DNA from: an uncultured bacterium
GTDB lineage: Bacteria; Bacillota; Clostridia; Lachnospirales; Lachnospiraceae
Direction of reading: 5' to 3'
NCBI GenBank assembly: GCA_947647735.1
Contig: CANSLJ010000003.1
Span: forward strand, 153,997-217,996
Length of the DNA stretch: 64,000 nucleotides
The notes under the pieces were generated by a model. It ran no database searches. It saw nothing but the letters and a program-made list of their open reading frames with translations, and had not been told where the DNA came from. The translations under genes were made by a program, and so were the position numbers. Numbering within the stretch: position 1 is the stretch's first letter; the number at the start of each line of letters is the position of its first letter. Below are positions 52,725 through 62,801 of the stretch, piece after piece.

Positions 52725-54032
52725 ATGAAAATAAAGAAGAAAAAATATAGAGCGGCAATAGTACTGACAATATTGTCAGTTCTTTTTCGAAGTATGTCAG
52801 TGAATGCGACAGAGGGGGCGGAGGAGCAGCTTCCCACAGGACCGGACCAGGCGATAGATGAGATAAATGCGCCGGCGGTTATGGCGGAAAGCGCTATCCT
52901 GATGGATATTGACACAGGTGTCATATTGTATGAAAAGAATATTCATGAGAGGATGTATCCTGCCTCCATCACAAAATTGCTGACCTGTCTTGTGGCTTCG
53001 GAAAACAGTGAATTGACCGATATAGTCACGTTTTCTCATGAAGCGGTTTTTGGCATTGAGAGGGGTTCTTCCAACGTCGGCATAGATGAGGGGGAGCAGT
53101 TGTCCATGAAGGACTGCTATTATGCCGCGCTGCTCGAGTCCGCCAATGAGGTATCCTCCGGGATCGCGGAGCATGTGGGCGGCAGCGTCGAGGGGTTTGC
53201 GGCGATGATGAATGCAAAAGTGCGGGAGCTGGGCGGGACGGATTCCAATTTTGTGAACGCCAACGGACTGCACGACGAGAACCATTATACCAGTGCTTAC
53301 GATATGGCGTTGATCGGCAGGGCATTCGCGCAAAATGAGATGCTTCTGGAAATATCGGGGACGCCGTTTTATCATATTGATGCCACGCCGACGCAGAAGG
53401 ATGAGATCGACCTCAGACATCATCATGCGATGCTTCCGGGAAGCCAGCGCGGACAGAAGAACATTTATGAATATACGATAGGCGGCAAGAACGGATTTAC
53501 TGTGACATCAAGACAGACGCTGGTGACATTTGCCCGAAAGGACGGGCATCGGCTGGTCTGTGTGGTGATGAAGGAGGAGAAGCCGCAGCACTATCTGGAC
53601 ACCGCCGAACTGTTCAACTATGGCTTTGCCTGTTATGATGATCCTTCCGTAAAGGCTCTGATCGATGCCAGAGCGGAAGAGATGATGCCTGTGGAGGATG
53701 AGGCGGGGGGAGAAGGGGGAACATCAGATGCTGGATCGTCAGAAGGCCTGACGCCGGAGGAAATGGAAGAGCGGGTAGATCGTCTGACAGATCAGAATGA
53801 GGGGGCCTCGGGCGAGACAGACGGCGCAGACCGGTCGGAGAGAGCGGATGCGGAAAAGGGGAAATCCGGGGGAATTCCCGTGCTGGTTGTCATAGTCATC
53901 GTGGTGGTTCTGGCGGCCATATCGCTCTGCGGTTTTATCATATATCGGAGTTACAGGTTGGAACAGGAGAGAAGGCGCAGGCGGGCGGAGATCATGGCGA
54001 GGCATCGGGCGAGGAAACAGATGCAGGAATAA
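52725..54032 (+). CDS. D-alanyl-D-alanine carboxypeptidase (class C low-mass PBP)
   Basis: 435 residues, trimming peptidoglycan pentapeptides outside the cell. It has a signal peptide (ALTILSVLFRSMSVNA-like, 10-28). The active site is SITK (Ser 81, Lys 84) and SAN (139-141). The third motif is KNG (255-257, GGKNGFT) rather than the usual KTG. After the catalytic domain an acidic linker leads to a C-terminal transmembrane helix (VLVVIVIVVVLAAISLCGFII) and a basic tail. The C-terminal helix rather than an amphipathic anchor is characteristic of many Clostridia DacF-like proteins. Confidence 0.92.
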   Translation: MKIKKKKYRAAIVLTILSVLFRSMSVNATEGAEEQLPTGPDQAIDEINAPAVMAESAILMDIDTGVILYEKNIHERMYPASITKLLTCLVASENSELTDIVTFSHEAVFGIERGSSNVGIDEGEQLSMKDCYYAALLESANEVSSGIAEHVGGSVEGFAAMMNAKVRELGGTDSNFVNANGLHDENHYTSAYDMALIGRAFAQNEMLLEISGTPFYHIDATPTQKDEIDLRHHHAMLPGSQRGQKNIYEYTIGGKNGFTVTSRQTLVTFARKDGHRLVCVVMKEEKPQHYLDTAELFNYGFACYDDPSVKALIDARAEEMMPVEDEAGGEGGTSDAGSSEGLTPEEMEERVDRLTDQNEGASGETDGADRSERADAEKGKSGGIPVLVVIVIVVVLAAISLCGFIIYRSYRLEQERRRRRAEIMARHRARKQMQE

Positions 54033-54082
54033 AGCGGGAAAACAGGAGAGCGGACCGGCAAGGCCGGAAAGAGGAATGATAT

Positions 54083-54598
54083 ATGGATGACAACAAAAGA
54101 GAAGCAGTGCGGATGGTATTAAAAGAGTCGAGACAGGAGCGGGCAGTGGAGGCCTTTCTGGGCGGCTGCAATTGTGCCCAGGCGGTATTTTCCACCTATG
54201 CGGATCTGTTCGGTATTGACAGGCAGATGGCAATGAATCTGACAAACTCTATGGGGGGCGGCATCAGCAGGCTCAGGGAGGTATGCGGCACTGTGTCGGC
54301 GATGGCGCTGCTGGCGGGGCTGGCGGAGGGGGATGTGGACCCGGGGGATCTGAAGGCAAGGGAAAGGGTATATCAGAGAACAAGAGATCTTACCGCGAAA
54401 TTTGAGGTGGAGAACGGTTCCCTGGTGTGCCGGGAACTGCTCGGCATTTTAGGGCGGGATAGATCGGCGAGGCCTTCGGAGAGGACGCCGGAGTATTATA
54501 AGAAGCGTCCCTGTGCGAAATTTGTGGCGTGCGCGGCGAGGATCATAGAGGAGGAGCTGCTGCAGACAGAGAAAGGGGGGGAGAGCCCGGAGACATAG
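54083..54598 (+). CDS. C_GCAxxG_C_C family protein
   Basis: 171 residues. The family motif appears as GGCNCAQAVF near the N-terminus (the usual GCAQAV), then EVCGTVSAMALLAG and later Cys residues in LVCRELLG and KKRPCAKFVACAARIIEE. These cysteines suggest a redox or metal site; the function is unknown. It lies 50 bases after the carboxypeptidase gene. Confidence 0.88.
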   Translation: MDDNKREAVRMVLKESRQERAVEAFLGGCNCAQAVFSTYADLFGIDRQMAMNLTNSMGGGISRLREVCGTVSAMALLAGLAEGDVDPGDLKARERVYQRTRDLTAKFEVENGSLVCRELLGILGRDRSARPSERTPEYYKKRPCAKFVACAARIIEEELLQTEKGGESPET

Positions 54599-54649
54599 TC
54601 AGGCGCACGGATGTGTCCCTGAAGGACGGCATGCGATAGATGGCGCGGC

Positions 54650-55561
54650 TTATTTCACGATCGTCATCGGATCTTTTTCCGCTTTTGTCAGGATGTGGGA
54701 GCTGGATTTGTAATAGGTAAAGTTGATCGGCTCGCTCCCGGCTATCTGCATATATTCAGAGGGAGTACAGCCGGTGATCTCCTTAAAGACACGATTGAAA
54801 TTCCGTACATTCTGGAATCCGCAGGAAAAGGCGATCTGCGCCATGGCAGTATCGGAGCGGGCAAGAAGTTCCGATGCCAGTGTGACGCGGATCGTGTTTA
54901 AGTATTTGACAAAACCGGTGCCGGTAAGCTGCTTGAATACCTTGGAAAAATGGCTGGGAGAGAAGTGCATTTTTTCGGCTGCCATTTCCAGTGTGATATT
55001 TTCGTCCGCATGTTCCTCCATGTAGGAAAGAAGGTTCTGAAAGTCCTCCAGCATGGCGATCCGGCGGTTTTTCATGATGCCGCCCTGATCGATGGGCATC
55101 ACACGCAGAAGCCTGAACCAGAAATCCTGCAGGCCGGCACGGATGATATCCTGATAATAGGTGTTTTTTTCTGTAAGTTCCGTATCGATGAGAGACTCCA
55201 GCGCCAGAAGGCGCTTTTTTAAACCTGATCTTTCCAGTTCCTCCGCGGTCAGGAAGGGTTTTGCGAAGCAGTGGTAGGTATAGTGGCTGCTGATCAGGCC
55301 GGTGTCAAAGATGATGAAGTCCAGTATGGAATCTTTGCTGTAGGAATTGCTGTAGTGGATCTCGCCGGTGTCGCAGATCACAAGGTCGCCCTCCCGGGCT
55401 GTGAAGGCATGGTTTGTAACCTGCATGCGGATAGAGCCCCGCTTTATATAGAGGAGTTCTATTTCACGGTGCCAGTGGGCGACGAAACTGATGTTTTTGT
55501 ATTCTTTGTGCCAGACCATGAGGTCGGTGGTGTAGTTTCTTACTTCGTGGAAGGCTTTCAT
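54650..55561 (-). CDS. AraC family regulator with cupin sensor
   Basis: 303 residues. The N-terminal cupin-type sugar-sensing domain includes HWHREIELLYIKRGS and GDLVICDTGEIHYSNS. Two helix-turn-helix motifs lie at the C-terminus (ITLEMAAEKMHFSPSHFSKVFKQLTG and MAQIAFSCGFQNVRNFNRVFKEITGCTPSEY). It is transcribed divergently from fucI, 224 bases away, and probably activates or represses the fucose genes. Confidence 0.93.
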   Translation of the reverse strand: MKAFHEVRNYTTDLMVWHKEYKNISFVAHWHREIELLYIKRGSIRMQVTNHAFTAREGDLVICDTGEIHYSNSYSKDSILDFIIFDTGLISSHYTYHCFAKPFLTAEELERSGLKKRLLALESLIDTELTEKNTYYQDIIRAGLQDFWFRLLRVMPIDQGGIMKNRRIAMLEDFQNLLSYMEEHADENITLEMAAEKMHFSPSHFSKVFKQLTGTGFVKYLNTIRVTLASELLARSDTAMAQIAFSCGFQNVRNFNRVFKEITGCTPSEYMQIAGSEPINFTYYKSSSHILTKAEKDPMTIVK

Positions 55562-55720
55562 ATCAGACGATCAAATAATAAAACAATGTACATAATTGCT
55601 AAAAAATGTGGATGAATTACTGATCCATAAGAAATTATAACCTAATAAGCGGAGTCCGTCCAGAAAAATCACAAAAATTGTCCATATAATAATATAAATA
55701 TGTCTACCATTTTTTGAAAA

Positions 55721-55758
55721 GTGTTGTATAATATGGTTTATAAGTTAATGTACAACAC
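55721..55758 (+). promoter_or_regulatory. fucI promoter -10 within an inverted repeat
   Basis: TATAAT at 55727-55732 lacks a good -35 at the right spacing, suggesting activator dependence. GTGTTGTA (55721-55728) and TACAACAC (55751-55758) form a perfect 8-base inverted repeat around it, with a 22-base centre, a possible operator. The AraC-type regulator is encoded divergently upstream. Confidence 0.55.
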
Positions 55759-55785
55759 AAAATCTATTATGGAGGGAAATGTATT

Positions 55786-57594
55786 ATGGCAAAAAACAGA
55801 TACATCGGGGAGTATCCGGTAATCGGCATCAGGCCTACGATCGACGGCAGGAGAGGCGCGTTGAAGGTGAGGGAATCTCTGGAAGAGCAGACAATGAACA
55901 TGGCGAAGTCCGCTGCGAAGTTATTTGAGGAGAACCTGAAATATTCCAACGGCGAGCCGGTTAAGGTTGTGATCGCTGATACGACCATCGGCCGTGTTGC
56001 GGAATCCGCTGCATGTGAGGCGAAATTCAGAAAAGAAGGCGTTGCTATCACACTGACAGTAACTCCCTGCTGGTGCTACGGCTCCGAGACAATGGATATG
56101 AACCCGCAGACCATCAAAGCAGTCTGGGGCTTCAACGGCACAGAGAGGCCGGGCGCTGTTTATCTGGCATCCGTACTGGCTACTCATGCACAGAAGGGAC
56201 TTCCCGCATTCGGTATTTACGGCCATGAAGTACTGGAAGCGGACGATACATCCATTCCGGCTGACGTGGAAGAGAAACTGTTGAGATTCGGACGTGCGGC
56301 AGTGGCGGCAGCTTCCATGAGAGATAAATCCTATCTCCAGATCGGTTCCGTTACGATGGGTATCGGGGGTTCCATCATCGATCAGGGCTTTATTGAGGAA
56401 TATCTCGGCATGCGTGTGGAATCCATCGATGAGGTGGAGATCCTCAGAAGAATAGATGAGCATATTTATAATGAAGATGACTATCAGAAAGCTCTTGCAT
56501 GGATCAAGGCAAACTGTAAGGAAGGCTGGGATAAGAATCCTGATTTCGTGAAGAGTTCTGACGAGAAGAAGGAAAAAGACTGGGAATTCATCGCAAAGAT
56601 GGCGGTTATCATCGAAGACCTGTATCAGGGCAATCCGAATCTGCCGGAAGGCTGCGAGGAAGAGGCAGTGGGTCACAACGCGATCTGCGGCGGCTTCCAG
56701 GGACAGAGACAGTGGACAGACCACTGGCCGAACTGTGACTTCCCTGAGGCTATGCTGAATACCTCCTTCGACTGGAACGGCGCAAGAGAGCCTTTCGTTC
56801 TGGCGACAGAGAACGATGTACTGAACGGACTGGGCATGCTGTTTATGAAGCTCCTCACCAACAGGGCGCAGATGTTTGCTGACGTTCGTACCTGCTGGAG
56901 CGATACATCCGTGAAGAGAGTGACCGGCTATGACATCGAAGGCCATGCAAAAGACGCAAAGGGCTTCATCCATCTGATCAACTCCGGCGCATGCTGTCTG
57001 GATGCATCCGGCGTATGCAAGGATGAGAACGGCAACGCGGTGATGAAAGAATGGTACAACATCACAGAGGAAGACCAGAAAGCTATCATGGACGCAACTG
57101 AGTGGTGTGCAGCTGACAACGGATATTTCCGCGGCGGCGGCTTCTCCTCCAGATTTGAGACAAAGGCTGAGATGCCTGCAACCATGATCCGCCTGAATCT
57201 GGTGAAAGGCCTCGGTCCTGTACTCCAGATCGCAGAAGGCTGGACTGTGGCTCTGCCGGAAGAAGTTTCCGACACGCTCTGGAAGAGAACAGACTACACA
57301 TGGCCCTGCACATGGTTTGCTCCGAGAACAGACGGAAAAGAGGGCAGCCCCTTCAAATCCGCTTATGATGTGATGAACAACTGGGGTGCTAACCACGGTG
57401 CGATCTCCTATGGCCATATCGGTGCAGATCTGATCACTATGTGCGCTATGCTGAGAATTCCGGTAGCTATGCACAATGTGCCGGCAGACAGCATTTTCAG
57501 ACCGGCTGCATGGGGTGCTTTCGGTATGGACAAAGAGGGTGCTGACTACAGAGCATGCTCCACATACGGGCCGATGTACAAAACGGTGAAATAA
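55786..57594 (+). CDS. fucI: L-fucose isomerase
   Basis: Converts L-fucose to L-fuculose (also D-arabinose) in the cytoplasm with a Mn ion. It has 602 residues, the usual length. Recognised segments include [24 protein letters not shown] at the N-terminus, [38 protein letters not shown] and [14 protein letters not shown]. Catalytic Glu/Asp residues are expected near EANRxxD-type sites in this family; I have not located each. Start ATG 55786 follows GGAGGGAAATGTATT. A terminator separates it from the kinase. Confidence 0.96.
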   Translation: MAKNRYIGEYPVIGIRPTIDGRRGALKVRESLEEQTMNMAKSAAKLFEENLKYSNGEPVKVVIADTTIGRVAESAACEAKFRKEGVAITLTVTPCWCYGSETMDMNPQTIKAVWGFNGTERPGAVYLASVLATHAQKGLPAFGIYGHEVLEADDTSIPADVEEKLLRFGRAAVAAASMRDKSYLQIGSVTMGIGGSIIDQGFIEEYLGMRVESIDEVEILRRIDEHIYNEDDYQKALAWIKANCKEGWDKNPDFVKSSDEKKEKDWEFIAKMAVIIEDLYQGNPNLPEGCEEEAVGHNAICGGFQGQRQWTDHWPNCDFPEAMLNTSFDWNGAREPFVLATENDVLNGLGMLFMKLLTNRAQMFADVRTCWSDTSVKRVTGYDIEGHAKDAKGFIHLINSGACCLDASGVCKDENGNAVMKEWYNITEEDQKAIMDATEWCAADNGYFRGGGFSSRFETKAEMPATMIRLNLVKGLGPVLQIAEGWTVALPEEVSDTLWKRTDYTWPCTWFAPRTDGKEGSPFKSAYDVMNNWGANHGAISYGHIGADLITMCAMLRIPVAMHNVPADSIFRPAAWGAFGMDKEGADYRACSTYGPMYKTVK

Positions 57595-57610
57595 AGCTGC
57601 GAAATAATGT

Positions 57611-57649
57611 ATCCCGGTACAGTAGATATAGTCTGTGCCGGGATTTTTT
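57611..57649 (+). terminator. Terminator between fucI and the kinase
   Basis: Twelve-base arms (57611-57622 and 57633-57644, one G-U), 10-base loop, and TTTTT. It may reduce kinase expression relative to the isomerase, since no separate promoter is clear. Confidence 0.85.
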
Positions 57650-57698
57650 GTAAAAACAGCAGAATCATCTGCGGAACTGGAATAGGAGGTATTTAAAA

Positions 57699-59177
57699 TT
57701 GAGCAAACGAGTACTTGCCTTTGATTTCGGCGCTTCTTCGGGGCGTGCGATCATCGGGGAATATGATGGAGAAAAGATCACATTACAGGAGGTGCACCGG
57801 TTTTCCAATGATCCGGTCATCATCGGGGATACGATGTACTGGGATACCCTGCGCCTGTTTTTTGAGATGAAACAGGGGATGGTGAAAGCAAAACTCTCCG
57901 GCGGCTTTGACAGCATCGGTATTGATACGTGGGGCGTGGATTTCGGCATGATCGACAAGGACGGGCGTCTCCTTGAAAATCCGATCCACTATCGGGATGC
58001 CAGAACGGTAGGGTTGATCGAGGAGAGTTTTAAGCTGATCGACAGAGAAAAGTTTTACGGGATCACAGGACTGCAGTTTATGGAATTCAATACGGCGTTC
58101 CAGCTTCTCTCTCTTGTCAGGGAGCGGCCGGAAGTGTTTGACAGGACGGATAAGATCCTGTTGACACCGGATCTTCTGGGGTATTTCCTGACAAGCGAAA
58201 AGCATGCGGAATTTTCCATCGCGTCCACAACGCAGTTGATGGATGCCTACACGGGCAAGTGGTCGAAAGAGGTGCTGGATGCCCTCGGCATTCCTGAAAG
58301 GATCCTGCCGGAGATCATTCCCTGCGGCACAAAGGCAGGAAAGGTGACAGATGCCATCAAGGAAGAACTGGGACTGGAGGGCGACATCGACGTCATCGCG
58401 GTGGCGGGCCATGACACCCAGAGCGCGATGGTCAGCGTGCCCACCCAGGAAAAAGATTTTATCTTTATGAGCTGCGGCACCTGGTCCCTGTTCGGTACGG
58501 AGCTGGATAAGCCTCTGATCAACGAGACCTCTTCCAGACTGGATATCACCAATGAATCCGGTTACGGTGGAAGGATCTCCTTCCTGAAAAACATCATCGG
58601 ACTGTGGATGATCCAGGAGAGCCGCCGCCAGTGGATCAGGGAAGGCAGGGAGTACAGCTTCGGCGAGATGGAAAAGATGGCGGAGGAAGCAGAGCCGCTG
58701 AAATGTTTTGTGGATACGGCGGCGCCGGAATTCAACCCCGCCGGCAACATCCCCAGAAGGATCCGGGAATACTGCGAAAAGACAGGCCAGTACGTGCCGC
58801 AGACGGACGGGGAGATCGTTCGCTGCATCAACCAGAGCCTTGCCATGAAATACAGAAATACGATCGACCAGATTAAGGCATGCACCGGCAAGGAATATCC
58901 TGTGATCTACATGCTGGGCGGCGGTATCCAGAGCCACATGCTCTGCCAGCTCACAGCCAACGCCTGCCATCGCGAGGTATCCGCAGGCCCCATCGAAGCC
59001 ACCGTATATGGCAACATCGCCCTCCAGCTCATGGCAACCGGCGAGATCAGGGACATTAACGAAGCCCGCCGCGTCATAGCCGCCTCCGAACCCATCGCGC
59101 ACTACGCGCCGCAGGACGGAGACACTTGGGAGGAGGCTTACCAGACCTACCTGAAAGTTACCGGACAGCAAGGATAG
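57699..59177 (+). CDS. FGGY family kinase of the rhamnulokinase type, probable L-fuculokinase
   Basis: 492 residues. ATP-binding and fold segments include LAFDFGASSGRAIIGEYDG, IGIDTWGVDFGMID, AVAGHDTQSAMVSVP, MSCGTWSLFGTEL and IYMLGGGIQSHML. Sequence type is RhaB-like, but it follows fucI and no rhamnose isomerase is visible, so L-fuculose is the likely substrate here. RhaB-like kinases are known to be promiscuous. It starts at TTG 57699 with AGGAGGTATTTAAAA upstream. An aldolase is not in the window. Confidence 0.88.
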   Translation: MSKRVLAFDFGASSGRAIIGEYDGEKITLQEVHRFSNDPVIIGDTMYWDTLRLFFEMKQGMVKAKLSGGFDSIGIDTWGVDFGMIDKDGRLLENPIHYRDARTVGLIEESFKLIDREKFYGITGLQFMEFNTAFQLLSLVRERPEVFDRTDKILLTPDLLGYFLTSEKHAEFSIASTTQLMDAYTGKWSKEVLDALGIPERILPEIIPCGTKAGKVTDAIKEELGLEGDIDVIAVAGHDTQSAMVSVPTQEKDFIFMSCGTWSLFGTELDKPLINETSSRLDITNESGYGGRISFLKNIIGLWMIQESRRQWIREGREYSFGEMEKMAEEAEPLKCFVDTAAPEFNPAGNIPRRIREYCEKTGQYVPQTDGEIVRCINQSLAMKYRNTIDQIKACTGKEYPVIYMLGGGIQSHMLCQLTANACHREVSAGPIEATVYGNIALQLMATGEIRDINEARRVIAASEPIAHYAPQDGDTWEEAYQTYLKVTGQQG

Positions 59178-59224
59178 GGCAGGAAATCGGCATAATGTAA
59201 ACAAAATTCTTCACCAACAACGCA

Positions 59225-59360
59225 GCCCATACAGAAAATATTCCGTATGAAGCCCTTTGAAAAACGCCGGCACTTAGCGAGGTGGTTCACGAGCTTAGTG
59301 TCCGCTGCGTTTTTCACAGAGCGAGAGCGTGGCTGAATACGGAATATTTTCTGCATGGGC
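59225..59360. repeat. 136-bp palindromic repeat element upstream of yesN
   Basis: Terminal arms starting GCCCATACAGAAAATATTCC (59225) and ending in the reverse complement at 59360 match over about 24 bases with one mismatch. Nested inside, GAAAAACGC/GCGTTTTTC and CGGCACTTAGC/CTTAGTGTCCG also pair. The whole element would fold into one long RNA or DNA hairpin. It lies in the 206-base gap between the kinase and yesN. Confidence 0.7.
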
Positions 59361-59383
59361 GGACTCAAGGAGAAACCCCTAAT

Positions 59384-60994
59384 ATGTACAAAGTAATTCT
59401 CGTAGACGACGAATACTTAACCCGCGACGCCATCAGCAAAAACACCCCCTGGGAGGAGGCAGGCTTCTCCCTGGCAGGTACCGCGGAAAACGGAAAAGCG
59501 GCGATCGCTCTGATAGAGGAAGAAAAGCCTGATCTGATCCTGACGGATATCTGTATGCCGGTACTGGACGGGATCGGGCTTGCAGCCTATGTCCATGAAC
59601 ATCATCCGGAGATCATGGTTGTCATTATCAGCGGCTATGATGATTTTGATTATGCGAAGCAGGCGATGTCCTATGAGGTGGCAGATTACATCCTGAAGCC
59701 CATCACTTCCATAGAACTGGTGGAGGAGCTGGAAAAGATCAGGAAAAAGCTGGATGCATCGGCAAGGAAGCGCGGGCAGCTTGAGAGGATACAGGAAGAA
59801 TTTGAGAAAAATATGCCGATCCTGCGCAACCATTTCCTCAGCAGGCTTCTGGAGGGAAATTATCCGCCGAACGATATCGCGTCCCGCATGGAATATTTCG
59901 AGCTGGCGTTCAGTGAGGCGTATCAGGCGGTGACTATGATAGAACTGGAGGATGCCTCCGCGTTTCTGAAACTGTATCCGGAGGCGACGCAGGAGCTTCT
60001 GGAATTTTCCATCGCCAATATCAGTGAGGAGATCGTGCGGGAAAACCATCATGTTATTTTCTGGCAGAATACGGAGAACAGGAGTATCTGTATCTTTTCG
60101 GAGGACAGTGAGGCGGCGCTGCAGAAGGAGATCGAGAGTGTCTGCGGCAGTATTGTGGAGGCCATGAACCGCTTTATGAAGATTAAGGTCTGTATCCTGG
60201 TGGGGCAGACCGTGTCGGGGCCGGAAAACTGGGCGGCGAGCTATGCGGGAGTGCTCCGGGCGCGGGAGAACAGATTTTTGCTGGAGGAGCGTGTCTTTGT
60301 CTATGAAAAGGATTTTCTGGGCAGAGAGGGAAACGGCTATCTGCGCACTTCGTTCTGGGTGGACCAGCTTGTGCTTTCCATAAAGTTAAATAAACTTTCC
60401 GAACTGAAAGAGATGGTATCCGAGATGTTTCAGGAGTTTCGGGAGTCCGGCTGCGAGCGGAAGAAAGTGCTTCTGCATATCCATAATATCGTATTGACCA
60501 TTCTGATCAATCTGGAGGACAATGAAGTGGATATCGGCAGGGAGACGCAGGAGGCCGATTTTATCAACCATCTGTCAGAGTACGGGCATATCGCCGATGT
60601 GGAAGTGCGCTTTCTGGAGTTTTGCAACAAACTTTCCGCAGATATCGCAGGGAAGCGGGAGAGCGCCAACCAGAAGCAGGCGGTGCTCGCGTTGGACTAC
60701 ATGGAAAAGAACTACAATAATGTAAATCTGTCTCTGGGCAGCGTATGCAGCTATCTCTGTGTCAGCACCAGTTATTTCAGCACGATCTTCAAGAATGCCA
60801 CAGGGGAGACTTTTGTGGAGGCGCTGACAAGGATACGGATGGAGAAGGCAAAGGGGTTTCTGGAGACTTCCAATATGAAAAGCTATGAGGTGGCGCTGGC
60901 GGTGGGATACAACGATCCTCACTATTTCAGCTCGATCTTTAAAAAACATACCGGCATGACGCCCACAGAGTATGCAAAACAGTTGAGGAACTGA
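59384..60994 (+). CDS. YesN-type response regulator with AraC DNA-binding domain
   Basis: 536 residues. Start ATG 59384 follows CAAGGAG; the longer frame would read through the palindromic repeat. The receiver domain has the phospho-Asp in DLILTDICMPVLDG (about residue 55) and a Lys in DYILKPITS. A middle helical region is followed by a C-terminal AraC helix-turn-helix pair (NLSLGSVCSYLCVSTSYFSTIFKNATG, SYEVALAVGYNDPHYFSSIFKKHTGMTPTEY). It is paired with the sensor kinase four bases downstream. Confidence 0.94.
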   Translation: MYKVILVDDEYLTRDAISKNTPWEEAGFSLAGTAENGKAAIALIEEEKPDLILTDICMPVLDGIGLAAYVHEHHPEIMVVIISGYDDFDYAKQAMSYEVADYILKPITSIELVEELEKIRKKLDASARKRGQLERIQEEFEKNMPILRNHFLSRLLEGNYPPNDIASRMEYFELAFSEAYQAVTMIELEDASAFLKLYPEATQELLEFSIANISEEIVRENHHVIFWQNTENRSICIFSEDSEAALQKEIESVCGSIVEAMNRFMKIKVCILVGQTVSGPENWAASYAGVLRARENRFLLEERVFVYEKDFLGREGNGYLRTSFWVDQLVLSIKLNKLSELKEMVSEMFQEFRESGCERKKVLLHIHNIVLTILINLEDNEVDIGRETQEADFINHLSEYGHIADVEVRFLEFCNKLSADIAGKRESANQKQAVLALDYMEKNYNNVNLSLGSVCSYLCVSTSYFSTIFKNATGETFVEALTRIRMEKAKGFLETSNMKSYEVALAVGYNDPHYFSSIFKKHTGMTPTEYAKQLRN

Positions 60995-60998
60995 GAGT

Positions 60999-62795
60999 AT
61001 GGCAAAACAAAACAGCAGTTATGTCAAAAGCCTGCAGGGAAAGATCAATGTATCCCTGCTTTTTATCGTGGCGGCGGCGGTGATCAGCTTTATGATCATT
61101 TCCATCGATCAGAGCAGGACCGCTGTGCGAAATACGGCAATTGAATATACATCCCAGTTGATCAAGATGATGAACGAGAGCATTGATTCCTATATTACAA
61201 GCATGGAAAGTATTGCCCGGATCGTGGTGGAGGATTCTGATGTGCGGGATTTCATGTTTTCGGAAAAGGAGCCGGACAGGGCGCTGTACGATGAGAAAAT
61301 ATCGGGACTTTTCCGGACGCTCAGAGACAGCGGCAGCGATATCCGCAATATCGGCATTATCAGTGAGAACGGGCGGTATCTTATCAACGATATTGATACA
61401 TTGATCAATCCCCATGCGGGATATGAGGAGATGGGATGGTACCAGAGGGCCCTTTCGGGGGAGGAGGTCATTACCTCGTCCCATGTTCAGAATATCGTTT
61501 ATAATGAGTTTCCCTGGGTGGTCACCCTCAGCAGAAAGATTCCGGGAGGAGAAAACGGGACTGGGGCTGTTCTTTTTGTGGACCTGAATTTCGGTTCGAT
61601 CAGCAGCCTGTGCGAGAAGACAAGCCTTGGCACAAAGGGGTATGTGTTTATCATGGATGATGCGGGGAATCTGATCTACCATCCGAGGCAGCGGCTGATC
61701 TACAGCGGCCTGATGGAGGAGGAGTTTACGCCGGATATGCTGCAGGGAGAAGATGCTGTCTTTTCCGAGGACGGTCAGAAGCTCTATATCATTTCCAGGT
61801 CGGAGGTGACCGGCTGGACGATGGTGGGCGTAACTTATATGGATGAGATGATGTCAAGGACAAACCGGCTGCGGAACCTGTTTTATCTGATGGCGATCGT
61901 GCTGATGGGTGTGGCGCTGACCGTATCTATTTTCCTGACGGACATGGTGACAAAGCCGCTCAGAAAACTGCGGGGCACCATGAAGATTGTGGAGGACGGT
62001 AATTTTGATGTGGAGATCGAGGAGCCGGATACGGGGGATGAGATATCCGACCTGTTCCGTTCCTTCCGGAATATGATCCTGAAGATCCGGGAGCTGATCG
62101 AGCAGAATACGGAGGAACAGCGGGAGAAGCGGAAGAGCGAATTAAACGCGCTGCAGGCACAGATCAACCCGCATTTTCTGTATAATACGCTGGATTCCAT
62201 TATCTGGATGGCGGAAGGCGGCAACAAGCGGGATGTGGTGCTGATGACATCTTCGCTGGCAAAGCTGCTGAGAAAGAGCATCAGCAACAGAAACGAGATG
62301 GTCACGCTGTCGGAGGAGATCGAGTATACCCGGAGCTATCTGACGATCCAGAAGATGCGGTATGTGGACAAGCTGGAATATGAGATCGATGTGGAGTCGG
62401 CGATCCTGCATATGGAGATCATCAAGCTGATCATACAGCCCCTTGTGGAAAATGCCATTTACCACGGTATTAAATATAAGGAGGGAAAAGGGCTGGTCAG
62501 AATAGAGGGCGGATTTGGAGAGGAACAGATCCTTTTGCGGATCGTGGACAACGGCGTGGGGATGACGAGAGAGGAGCTTTCCCATGTGTTCGACGAGAGG
62601 GAGACGGACACCCGGAAAAACGGCGTGGGAGTTCTGAATGTGCACCGCCGGATAGGATTGTATTACGGCGGGGAGTATGGCCTGTCTTTTGAGAGCGAGG
62701 AAGGGAAGGGGACGGTGGTGAGCATTCATCTGCCCCTGCCGGACATGTTCAGAGGACGGGGAGAAGGCAGTGAAGAGAAGGCTGGAAAGGAATAG
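60999..62795 (+). CDS. YesM-type sensor histidine kinase
   Basis: 598 residues. Transmembrane helices at about 12-32 and 290-312 enclose an extracellular Cache-like sensor. A HAMP domain (MVTKPLRKLRGTMKIVEDGNFDVEIEEPDTGDE) and a His_kinase domain with LNALQAQINPHFLYNTLDSIIW (phospho-His in NPHFLYN) follow. The ATPase has LVENAIYHGIKYKEG and IVDNGVGMTREEL. It belongs to the LytS/YesM group that often senses sugars. Its start is four bases after yesN. Confidence 0.94.
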   Translation: MAKQNSSYVKSLQGKINVSLLFIVAAAVISFMIISIDQSRTAVRNTAIEYTSQLIKMMNESIDSYITSMESIARIVVEDSDVRDFMFSEKEPDRALYDEKISGLFRTLRDSGSDIRNIGIISENGRYLINDIDTLINPHAGYEEMGWYQRALSGEEVITSSHVQNIVYNEFPWVVTLSRKIPGGENGTGAVLFVDLNFGSISSLCEKTSLGTKGYVFIMDDAGNLIYHPRQRLIYSGLMEEEFTPDMLQGEDAVFSEDGQKLYIISRSEVTGWTMVGVTYMDEMMSRTNRLRNLFYLMAIVLMGVALTVSIFLTDMVTKPLRKLRGTMKIVEDGNFDVEIEEPDTGDEISDLFRSFRNMILKIRELIEQNTEEQREKRKSELNALQAQINPHFLYNTLDSIIWMAEGGNKRDVVLMTSSLAKLLRKSISNRNEMVTLSEEIEYTRSYLTIQKMRYVDKLEYEIDVESAILHMEIIKLIIQPLVENAIYHGIKYKEGKGLVRIEGGFGEEQILLRIVDNGVGMTREELSHVFDERETDTRKNGVGVLNVHRRIGLYYGGEYGLSFESEEGKGTVVSIHLPLPDMFRGRGEGSEEKAGKE

Positions 62796-62801
62796 GGCGG
62801 C

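Noticed and set aside
55921-59204. Long minus-strand open frames opposite fucI and the kinase gene (517 and 473 codons)
   Set aside because: They are shadows of codon-biased genes on the plus strand; the products are Cys/His/Arg-rich with no recognisable domain.
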